From contig JAAYCJ010000021.1 in NCBI GenBank assembly GCA_012729815.1, forward strand, positions 1 to 36,261: a DNA stretch of 36,261 nt. The letters run 5' to 3'. This document shows, one piece after another, positions 25,364 to 32,125 of this stretch. Positions within the stretch are counted from its first letter, which is position 1; every line of letters begins with the position of its first letter. Both the position numbers and the translations under genes were made by a program. The stretch comes from Phycisphaerae bacterium (lineage in GTDB: Bacteria > Planctomycetota > Phycisphaerae > JAAYCJ01). The notes beneath the pieces were generated by a model, which had not been told where the DNA came from, did no database searches, and saw only the letters and a program-made list of their open reading frames with translations.

Positions 25364-27097
25364 ATGAGCAACCAGGAACTAACCAAGCGATTCCAAGCCG
25401 TCGAAGGAATGGTGCGCAGCCTGCGCGACAAGTGCGGCCAAAACCTGCCCGAGCAACTCCTCGACGACGTCACGGCCGAGTTGCTCCGCATCCGTCATGA
25501 CCTGGACGCGGTCTGGAAGGGCCAGCAGGACCTCCAGCGGCAGGTCCACCAGAGCAGCGAGAAGATCCTCCAGAGCAACCGCCAGCTCGAACGCGAACTC
25601 GAATGGCGTCAGGTGGTGGAAAACGCCCTCACCGAGTCGGAGCAGAAGTACCGGGCAATCTTCGAGAACTCACCGGCGGGAATCGCCCACTTCGACCGGA
25701 CGGGAAAAATCACAGCGGTCAACCATGCCCTGCCGCAACTGCTGGGCCGGACCCGCGAAGACCTGATGGGCCTGTGCGTGTCCGAACGCATCCGCGATCC
25801 GCAGATGCGCGCCGCCTACGACGAGTGCATGGCCGGCCGCACGGGCCACTGGGAAGGTTGGCACAAACCCGGTTCCGGTGACAAGGCCCGCTACTGGCGG
25901 GTGAAGTTCGCTCCGGTCTTCGCCGACACCGGCGAACTGGCCGGAGGTACGGCGATCATGGAGGACGCCACCGCGGCCAAACAGGCCCAGGAAGACCTCG
26001 AGGCCAGCGAACAGCGATTTCGCCTGCTCTTCGACCGCGGTCCGGACCCCTACGTCCTGGCCGACTCGGAGGGCCGGCTCGTCGACGTCAACCGGGCCGT
26101 GGTGGACATGAGCGGGTACCCCCGCGAGGAACTGGTCGGCCGGCTCTTCCACGAGCTGGACGTGCTGCCGGCCCCGCAGGCCCAGCAGGCCCGCCGGCTG
26201 CTCGGGGTCACGCGGGACCGGACGGCGGCGGAAACCCGCGAGTTCACCATCCAGCGGCGGGACGGAAGACGGCGCATCATCGAGGCCAATGCCTTTCCGG
26301 TCGCCCTCGACGGCCAGACCCTCTACCTGGTGACCGCTCGCGACGTGACCGAACGGCGGCAGACCGAACAGGCCCTGCGCCGGCGCACCGAGGAACTGGC
26401 CCGCTCGAACGCCGAGCTTCAGAAGTTCGCCTACGTGGCCTCGCACGACCTCCAGGAACCGCTTCGAACGATCACCAGCTTCGTCCAGCTCCTGGAAATC
26501 CGCTACAAGGAAAAACTGGGCCCGGAGGCCGACCAGTACATCCAACTGGTGGTCGACTCGGCCCTGCGGCTCCAGCGGCTGATCCGAGACCTGCTGGATT
26601 TCTCACGCGTCCACACCCGCGGCAAGCCCTTCCTGCCCACCGCCGCCGGGCCCGTCCTCAAGCGGGCCGTCGAGAACCTGGAGGAGCGAATCCGCGACGC
26701 CGGCGCCCGGATCACCGCCGACGAGTTGCCGGTGGTCGTCTGCGACGAGGCCCAACTCCTCCAGCTCTTCCAGCACCTGATCGACAACGCGATCAAATTC
26801 CGCGGCGAGCGACCGCCGGCCATCCACATCTGGGCCCGGCGTCAGGAAAACCAGTGGCTCTTCTGCGTCCGCGACAACGGCATCGGCATCCCCGCCGAGT
26901 ACGCCGACCGGGTCTTCGTGATCTTCCAGCGGCTCCACACCCGCCAGGACTACCCCGGCACCGGAATCGGATTGGCCATCTGCAAGAAGATCATCGAGCG
27001 CCACCACGGCAGGATCTGGTTCGAGTCGGTCCCCGGACAGGAAACCACCTTCTGTTTCACCGTTCCGGATCACCAGCAGTACGCGACGCTCTGCTGA
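25364..27097 (+). CDS. Soluble sensor histidine kinase (PAS-PAS-HisKA-HATPase)
   Basis: 577 residues from ATG 25364 (GGGAG six bases upstream); the frame is open for more than 170 bases before this, but those bases lie downstream of the promoter and lack a ribosome-binding site. A helical N-terminus (1-90) precedes two PAS domains (about 93-208 and 215-335), the phospho-His361 in SHDLQEP, and an ATPase domain with HLIDNAIKF, DNGIGIP and GTGIGLA. No membrane segments. From the ELARSNAELQKFAY linker onward it is clearly a paralogue of the preceding kinase, though it lacks the receiver and GAF. A response regulator is not encoded nearby, so the partner is elsewhere or is the receiver of the first kinase. 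Confidence 0.92.
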   Translation: MSNQELTKRFQAVEGMVRSLRDKCGQNLPEQLLDDVTAELLRIRHDLDAVWKGQQDLQRQVHQSSEKILQSNRQLERELEWRQVVENALTESEQKYRAIFENSPAGIAHFDRTGKITAVNHALPQLLGRTREDLMGLCVSERIRDPQMRAAYDECMAGRTGHWEGWHKPGSGDKARYWRVKFAPVFADTGELAGGTAIMEDATAAKQAQEDLEASEQRFRLLFDRGPDPYVLADSEGRLVDVNRAVVDMSGYPREELVGRLFHELDVLPAPQAQQARRLLGVTRDRTAAETREFTIQRRDGRRRIIEANAFPVALDGQTLYLVTARDVTERRQTEQALRRRTEELARSNAELQKFAYVASHDLQEPLRTITSFVQLLEIRYKEKLGPEADQYIQLVVDSALRLQRLIRDLLDFSRVHTRGKPFLPTAAGPVLKRAVENLEERIRDAGARITADELPVVVCDEAQLLQLFQHLIDNAIKFRGERPPAIHIWARRQENQWLFCVRDNGIGIPAEYADRVFVIFQRLHTRQDYPGTGIGLAICKKIIERHHGRIWFESVPGQETTFCFTVPDHQQYATLC

Positions 27098-27111
27098 GAG
27101 AGTAGCTCAGC
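27093..27111. terminator. Shared hairpin spanning two convergent stop codons
   Basis: GCTGAG (27093-27098) and CTCAGC (27106-27111) form a perfect 6-bp stem that includes the stop codon of the second kinase and, on the other strand, that of the release-factor-like gene. Only nine bases separate the two genes. No T-run follows, so terminator function is uncertain. Confidence 0.35.
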
Positions 27112-27466
27112 CGCCGTTCCCCCGCTTCGAGCGGCGCTGGCGACGCTGTTTCTGCTTGCGAATCTTCTCCTGCCGGATCGCCTCGGGACTGGCGTCCCCG
27201 AGTTGCCGCGACTCGAGCAGTTCGCAAAGCCGCCGACGCGCGTAGAAACGGTTGAGCCGCTGGCTCCGCGACTGCTGCATCTTGACTTCCAAGCCGGTGG
27301 GCAGATGCTTGAGGCGCACGCAGCTGCTCGTGCGGTTGACCTTCTGGCCGCCCGGCCCCTGAGAGCGAATGAAACGCTCCTGAAGCTGCGACTCATCGAG
27401 ACCGCACGCCGTCATCCGCGCGCGAAGCGCCTCGGCTGTTCGCGGTGAAACGCCGAAGTCCAGCAT
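27107..27466 (-). CDS. Small GGQ-domain release-factor-like protein (ArfB/MTRFR-like)
   Basis: 119 residues. [14 protein letters not shown] (residues 35-48) contains the GGQ motif (39-41) that triggers peptidyl-tRNA hydrolysis on the ribosome. The protein lacks the codon-recognition domains of RF1/RF2 and ends in a strongly basic Arg/Lys/Gln tail (about 95-119). This layout matches rescue factors such as ArfB/YaeJ and mitochondrial MTRFR/C12orf65, where the basic tail enters the empty mRNA channel or binds a split large subunit. It therefore probably releases nascent chains from stalled ribosomes. Which of the rescue types it is cannot be decided by eye. A G-rich site precedes ATG 27466, and the 47-residue gene is 31 bases upstream on the same strand. 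Confidence 0.85.
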   Translation of the reverse strand: MLDFGVSPRTAEALRARMTACGLDESQLQERFIRSQGPGGQKVNRTSSCVRLKHLPTGLEVKMQQSRSQRLNRFYARRRLCELLESRQLGDASPEAIRQEKIRKQKQRRQRRSKRGNGG

Positions 27467-27497
27467 CGTACCCCCCTGCCGCTATGGCCGACCGGGT

Positions 27498-27641
27498 CTA
27501 CTGACCCGCAGCCGGCAGCGCGGTCAGACCCAGCAGGGCCAGCAGCGGTCCGATCAGGCAGGTCGCGCAGCAACCGGGCAGCATGACCAGAGCCACCGCC
27601 GCGATCGTCAGCACCTTCACGCTCGTCATCATACGCTTCAT
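27498..27641 (-). CDS. Very small hydrophobic, Cys-containing protein, possible lipoprotein
   Basis: 47 residues from ATG 27641, supported by AAAGGAG seven or so bases upstream; the frame is open further but without such a signal. The sequence has a basic start (KRMM, VK), a hydrophobic core, then MLPGCC at residues 20-25, which resembles a lipobox with Cys24 or so as the lipidated residue, followed by a second hydrophobic stretch (LIGPLLALLGLTAL). It could be a lipoprotein with a membrane-hugging tail or a two-span peptide held by cysteines. It lies upstream of, and probably is transcribed with, the release-factor-like gene. A small perfect hairpin (27665-27680, CGGCAT/ATGCCG) is in its leader. 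Confidence 0.55.
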   Translation of the reverse strand: MKRMMTSVKVLTIAAVALVMLPGCCATCLIGPLLALLGLTALPAAGQ

Positions 27642-27748
27642 CGATTGACTCCTTTCAATAGGAACGGCATCCATATGCCGGACATCATTTTGCCATTGAT
27701 CGGACGATTTGAAAACAGAAAAATTCCGAAGCAAATGAGAGGATGCGG

Positions 27749-28738
27749 TCAGACGACGGCCTCGGCAAAACCCGCAAGGGCGCGATAGTCCATCGTCCCA
27801 ACCTCACGCTGCTGGGCCAGCGGGATGAACCGAACGTCGGCGGGCTTGAGATTGAGCATTTCCGCTCCGAACGCGTCGATCGCCACCTGGTCGGTCGAAA
27901 CCGCCACCGTCTCGCCCGGAACCACGTCGTCGGCGCTGCCGCCGGTCGGGCCGTTGCGCATCAGCTTGCGCGTGCCGTCAAGCACCACCAGCGTCGGTGT
28001 GATGAACCGCCCGAGCTCGACGATCACCGGGTGAATCTGCTGGTGAAAGCGGCTGCGCGATCCGCCGAAGAACCCGTACCAGTTCTTCATCGCCAGCGAC
28101 GCCAGCGAGAGGTTGTGCGACTTGACCGTCGGCACGCCGATCAGCTTGTCACACCACCGCAGCGGCTCATCGAACATCTCCCACGTGCCGATCGTCCCGT
28201 CGTTGACCCGCACCGGCCGGAAGTCCGACGGCGCGGGCAGCCACACCCGTCCGCCCGCCTGCTCCACCGGCTCGAACAACTCCGCCCGCGTGAAACTCGT
28301 ACGGGCGTCGCTCACCGGATAATCGGTCACCGCCACCTCGCCCGCTCCCGCCTCGTAGCAGAGCCGCACCACCTCGCCGACCACCTCCGGCGAACTCGTC
28401 GCCCCGACCCACGGCGACCGCGCAAACGCGCAGTTCACCTTGATCAAGACCTTCTCGCCGCGGCCGACGAACCGGCCCATGCCCCCCGCCAGTTCGACCG
28501 CCCTGCGGGTGATCGCTCGGCCATCCGCGCCGCGAGCCACCGCGAAAACGCCCTCGGTGCCCGGCACGCGAAACGGCCGCACCGGCCCTGCCGCCTTGCC
28601 CGCGGGAATCACGTGGCGATTGAGGAAATACGCTCCAGCCCCCAGCGTCACCCCTGCCGCGGCCGAGGCGGTAACCAGCTTCGAAAAAAACTCCCGCCGC
28701 GAAATCCGCTGATCCTGGTTGTCCTCACGCTCCGCCAT
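27749..28738 (-). CDS. DUF362-domain protein with Tat signal
   Basis: 329 residues from ATG 28738 (GAGG upstream); a longer TTG start at 28759 is less likely. A twin-arginine signal SRREFFSK (Arg14-Arg15) and hydrophobic stretch (about 20-40) mark export in folded form. The rest is the DUF362 domain: GEKVLIKVN, then a CYEAGAGEVAVTDYP segment, KLIGVPTVKSHNL and KNWYGFFGG. DUF362 proteins are often associated with iron-sulphur clusters or anaerobic metabolism, but no cluster-binding Cys motif is present here, so an Fe-S partner (the aldo-keto reductase gene upstream) is plausible. It overlaps the preceding DUF6599 gene by 14 bases, indicating one operon. Function unproven. Confidence 0.85.
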   Translation of the reverse strand: MAEREDNQDQRISRREFFSKLVTASAAAGVTLGAGAYFLNRHVIPAGKAAGPVRPFRVPGTEGVFAVARGADGRAITRRAVELAGGMGRFVGRGEKVLIKVNCAFARSPWVGATSSPEVVGEVVRLCYEAGAGEVAVTDYPVSDARTSFTRAELFEPVEQAGGRVWLPAPSDFRPVRVNDGTIGTWEMFDEPLRWCDKLIGVPTVKSHNLSLASLAMKNWYGFFGGSRSRFHQQIHPVIVELGRFITPTLVVLDGTRKLMRNGPTGGSADDVVPGETVAVSTDQVAIDAFGAEMLNLKPADVRFIPLAQQREVGTMDYRALAGFAEAVV

Positions 28739-29651
28739 CGCCGTCCTCGAAGGATCCAAAGAGCTTCCGCAGAAACTCCGCCGCCTCCTGCTCCGACAGT
28801 TCGCCGGTCAGCCCAAACGCCGCATCGCCACGCCGCGCCACCAGCAGCCGCCGGCCGAAGAAATCCGCCTGAAAACGATTCTCATCCCGCTGCAACACCT
28901 CGCCGCCGAACTCCGCCAGTTCTTCACCCAGCGCAGCCAGAAACGCCGAACCGTCATCATCGCCCAAGCGCTTCACGAATGCCTCGACCTCTTTCCCACC
29001 GAGCCGGTAACCCGCCGAAAAACTCCCCGCCAGCGACTCCAGGCCAAGCATGCCCTCCCGGTTGAAACGCAGGCTCCCCTCCACCCGGTCGGCCTGCGGC
29101 AGACGCTCGATCGTGCCGCCCACGCCGCCCGAAGCCGGAAGACCGCTCACGATCTTCTGGAGCAATCCCACCGCCAGCGCGATCTCCGCCTCGCGACGAA
29201 CCGGCATCACCGACACGTAATGCCGCCCCCCCATCGCCCGCACCAAACCCTCCGAGGCGTCCGCCATCAGGCCCACGTTGATTGACATCGCGCCGCCCGG
29301 CGTCTCATCCAGGAACACGCCCAGCGCCGCATCGCTGTTCTTCATCGTGTAAACGTACACGTCGTAGCTTTCCGCCCCCATCGTCACCGTGGCAAAGTCC
29401 AGTTGCTCGACCCCGTGCCGCTCGAACAGCGAGACCCGCCCGTTGATCTTCTCGTAGATCCGCTCGGCTGGGTAACGCTCCCATCCCTCAGCCGTCGCGC
29501 CCTCGGGAAGCTGGTACGAAGGGGCCGCCGTCGCCACCACGACCGCGACCGGCCGACCGCGGATCACCGCCGCCGCCACCACGATCAGCACCGCCAGCAA
29601 AACCAACGAGACAACGCGCTCGCGTCGCGGCGGCTCCTGGCCTCGGCTCAC
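28725..29651 (-). CDS. DUF6599-like membrane-anchored protein
   Basis: 308 residues from GTG 29651, the first plausible start after the aldo-keto reductase stop (11-base gap); the ribosome-binding site is weak. One N-terminal membrane helix (about 14-31, VSLVLLAVLIVVAAAVI) anchors an outer domain. That domain opens with EGWERYPAERIYEKINGRVSLF, the typical DUF6599 region, followed by a beta-rich segment with YDVYVYTMKNSDAALGVF and two Gly-rich strands. Members of this family are found next to DUF362 and Fe-S proteins in planctomycetes, as here. No catalytic residues stand out. It is likely to work at the outer face of the inner membrane with the two Tat-exported neighbours. Confidence 0.75.
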   Translation of the reverse strand: MSRGQEPPRRERVVSLVLLAVLIVVAAAVIRGRPVAVVVATAAPSYQLPEGATAEGWERYPAERIYEKINGRVSLFERHGVEQLDFATVTMGAESYDVYVYTMKNSDAALGVFLDETPGGAMSINVGLMADASEGLVRAMGGRHYVSVMPVRREAEIALAVGLLQKIVSGLPASGGVGGTIERLPQADRVEGSLRFNREGMLGLESLAGSFSAGYRLGGKEVEAFVKRLGDDDGSAFLAALGEELAEFGGEVLQRDENRFQADFFGRRLLVARRGDAAFGLTGELSEQEAAEFLRKLFGSFEDGDGGA

Positions 29652-29662
29652 CGTCCGGCCGC

Positions 29663-30799
29663 TCAACTGAACACGTCCTTCGATCGGCGGACAAAGCTCC
29701 GCACCGGCACCCGGTTCGGACAGACCCGCTCGCACCGCCCGCAATCGCGACAGCCCTCGGCGTTGACCGACGCGGGAATCGCCGCATAGCTCAGCCGGCC
29801 CGCGTCCAAGTCCCGCATCGTGTCCACGTAATAATCGACACTGCGAACGATGTCGTTGACCGCCAAGCCGCCCGGACACGCCAGCGTGCACGTCCCGCAC
29901 ATCGCGCATCGTCCGATCGCCGCCAACTCAGCCTCATGAACCACCCGTTCCATCTCGGCCTGCGTGGGCTTCTCCTCGCGCTGGACGATCTCAACGAAGA
30001 TCTTGACCGACTTGAGCTTGCGCATCCCCTTGCAGATCGTCGTCGTCGCCTTGTCCTCCAACAGCACCTTCACCGTGGCCGGATCGTCCTCGCTCACCCT
30101 CGTCTTCATCAGCACCAGCCCGATGTCCTTCTTGCCGGCCTGCTCGAAGACCGCCTCGAATTCCTTCCGCTGGGCGACGTTGTAGGCGGGCATCAGGCAG
30201 TCGTACCACCCGGTGCGGATCGCCGCCTCCAGGCAGGGCTGCACCTGCCCGTGCGAAGTCACGCCCAGAAACTCCACCTTGCCCGCCTTCTTAAGCCGGT
30301 CGAACGTCGCCTTGACCGTCTCAGCCTCGACCGCCGGCGGGCTGTGAATGTCGAAGAACAGCACGTCGATCCGCTGGCGATCCAGAATCTTCAGCGCCTT
30401 CTCGACCGTCTCGTCGGCCGCGGAGGTCGGCGGACACTTCAAGCCGATATAGACGCCCTTGGCCTTCTCCTTGAGCTCCTTGAAGGCGGCCGCGACCTCG
30501 TGGATCGCCTGACCGTAACCGAGCGAAACGTGGATGAAGTTGACCCCCTGCTCGACCGCGTACCGGACGACGTACCGGCTCGCCCCGATCGAACCCAGGC
30601 TGATCTCGCTGATCTTCAGCTTCGTCCGGCCCAGCGTCCGGGTCCGCAGCGGCCCGTCGTACGCCTTCTCCTTCTCACCCTCAGCCGGCTTGCTCGTCGG
30701 CGTCTGGCCCAGGCCCTGACCCGCCATCGCGGCCCCGAGCACTCCCGTGCCGATCAGCCGGGCCGACTGGCCCAAAAACTCCCGTCGCGTCCCCTTCAT
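29663..30799 (-). CDS. Tat-exported aldo-keto reductase-like protein with C-terminal 2[4Fe-4S] domain
   Basis: 378 residues from ATG 30799, six bases after AAGGA; ATG 30805 lies too close to that site. TRREFLG (residues 4-10) with a hydrophobic stretch is a Tat signal. Residues about 50-290 form an aldo-keto reductase barrel: TLGRTKLKISEISLGS, LGYGQAIHEV, KCPP and DIHSP give the Tyr, Lys and His of the usual tetrad, but the normal Asp (F-D-T/S-A) is replaced by His in NFIHVS. At the end, CAMCGTCTLACP (298-309) and CRDCGRCERVCP (350-361) are ferredoxin-type motifs for two clusters. This is an extracytoplasmic redox protein, not an ordinary NADPH reductase. It precedes DUF6599 and DUF362 in one operon. 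Confidence 0.88.
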   Translation of the reverse strand: MKGTRREFLGQSARLIGTGVLGAAMAGQGLGQTPTSKPAEGEKEKAYDGPLRTRTLGRTKLKISEISLGSIGASRYVVRYAVEQGVNFIHVSLGYGQAIHEVAAAFKELKEKAKGVYIGLKCPPTSAADETVEKALKILDRQRIDVLFFDIHSPPAVEAETVKATFDRLKKAGKVEFLGVTSHGQVQPCLEAAIRTGWYDCLMPAYNVAQRKEFEAVFEQAGKKDIGLVLMKTRVSEDDPATVKVLLEDKATTTICKGMRKLKSVKIFVEIVQREEKPTQAEMERVVHEAELAAIGRCAMCGTCTLACPGGLAVNDIVRSVDYYVDTMRDLDAGRLSYAAIPASVNAEGCRDCGRCERVCPNRVPVRSFVRRSKDVFS

Positions 30800-30871
30800 G
30801 TCCATTCCTTTCCCGCAGCGTGATGCGAAGTATCTCTATGACAAAATTCTAGCTTCCACGCCGCTCCGCCT

Positions 30872-31657
30872 CTAGCCCTTCGGTTCGATGGCCCTGACCG
30901 TCAGGATGGAAATCTCATACAAACCCACCATCGGACCGGCCAGCAGCAACTGAGAGATCACGTCCGGTGGCGTCAGGATCGCCGCCACCACGAAGATACC
31001 GAAAATCGCGTACTTCCGCTGACGGGCCAGCCACCCGCTGCTGACCAGGCCCAGCTTGGCCAGCAGCGCCGCCGCCACCGGCATCTCAAACGCCAGTCCG
31101 AACGATAAAAGCATCAGCACCACAAACGAAAGGTAATCGCCGATCGTCCACTCCGGCCGCACGCCGAGGTACTGCGTGTAGTTCCAGAAAAACTTCAGGC
31201 AGATCGGCAGGACCGTAAAGTAGGCGAATACCACCCCCACAAAGAAGAACACCACGCCCATCCCGAAAATCGGCAGCGACGCCCGCCGCTCCGACCGCGT
31301 CAATCCCGGCGACACGAATAGCCACAACTGGTAGAAAACAAACGGACTTGCGATCAGCACCCCGACCAGCAGCGCCGCCTTGACCCCCACCACAAACGTC
31401 TCCGCCGGCCGCAGCGCCCGAAGCAGCGCCTCCTGCGATTCGGCCGACCCGGCCGCCACCCGCAGAAACGGCCTCTGGAGAATCCCCACCACGTCCTTGG
31501 CGAAGTAGAAGCAGCCGCCGGTCGCGATGACCACCGCGATAATGCACTTGATCAGCACCCACCGCAGGTCTTCCAGATGCTCGCCGAACGACTTGACCTC
31601 CTGTGGTGAGTCATCCCGCCGAACGCTCCGCCGCGATGGGGAAACCTCGTCGCTCAT
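30872..31657 (-). CDS. tatC: Sec-independent protein translocase subunit TatC
   Basis: 261 residues. ATG 31657 shares one base with the tatA stop (TGATG), so the genes are translationally coupled. The cytoplasmic N-terminus contains FGEHLEDLRW, the region of TatC that binds the twin-arginine signal. Six membrane helices follow, with the conserved PFVFYQLWLFVSPGLTRSERR loop and FGLAFEMPV. The N-terminal tail of about 25 residues is longer and more charged than usual. TatC forms the receptor core of the Tat translocon with TatA. Two genes downstream on the same strand encode proteins with Tat signals. The frame is nominally open much further upstream but that sequence is an artefact of GC-rich antisense DNA. 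Confidence 0.95.
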   Translation of the reverse strand: MSDEVSPSRRSVRRDDSPQEVKSFGEHLEDLRWVLIKCIIAVVIATGGCFYFAKDVVGILQRPFLRVAAGSAESQEALLRALRPAETFVVGVKAALLVGVLIASPFVFYQLWLFVSPGLTRSERRASLPIFGMGVVFFFVGVVFAYFTVLPICLKFFWNYTQYLGVRPEWTIGDYLSFVVLMLLSFGLAFEMPVAAALLAKLGLVSSGWLARQRKYAIFGIFVVAAILTPPDVISQLLLAGPMVGLYEISILTVRAIEPKG

Positions 31658-31875
31658 CACTCGGTCCGATCGGGCCCTGATCCGCCCTTTTCGTCCTTGG
31701 ACGGCTCGTGCGATTCGGCATCGTTGAGGGCGTCTTTGGTCCCCTTCTTGAACTCCGTGATCGACCGCCCCATCGACCGGGCCAGTTCTGGCAGACGCCT
31801 GGCCCCGAAGAGCAGAAGGGCCAGAACCAGAATGATAATCAACTCCTGCGGCCCGAGGTTGAATAAAGCCAACAT
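31657..31875 (-). CDS. tatA: Sec-independent protein translocase subunit TatA
   Basis: 72 residues. [30 protein letters not shown] (residues 7-36) is the classic TatA/E pattern: a short outer end, one membrane helix, the FG hinge and a basic amphipathic helix, followed by a charged, disordered tail. It forms the size-adaptable pore of the Tat pathway with TatC. No separate TatB is encoded here, so this may be a minimal TatAC system in which TatA serves both roles. Transcribed from a promoter at 31983-32011 with a leader of about 100 bases; a ribosome-binding site is weak (GGCGGG). Confidence 0.93.
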   Translation of the reverse strand: MLALFNLGPQELIIILVLALLLFGARRLPELARSMGRSITEFKKGTKDALNDAESHEPSKDEKGGSGPDRTE

Positions 31876-31982
31876 AACTACCCGCCTTATAAGAACATGC
31901 GGCTCCGCCGGAAGCGGCGGAAAACCTGGATCGCCGTAGCGCGCCGACCGTCCGTGACGGAACGTTTATCAGTGTCTCTAAA

Positions 31983-32011
31983 ATCCTACCACCCCATGCC
32001 CTGCATGTCAA
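31983..32011 (-). promoter_or_regulatory. Promoter of the tat operon
   Basis: On the minus strand, TTGACA (32011-32006) is followed after 17 bases by TAGGAT (31988-31983). The -35 is perfect and the spacing ideal. It would drive tatA-tatC and probably the downstream Tat-client genes. Confidence 0.6.
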
Positions 32012-32125
32012 CCAGACGCCAACTCGCTGCGACCCAGGACACCCCGATGCTGGACATCCAGCCGGATCGAAGATAGCCTTACCGTGGGATTTCCTCGAAC
32101 CTCCGATGAAAGGGCGCAGATCGCC

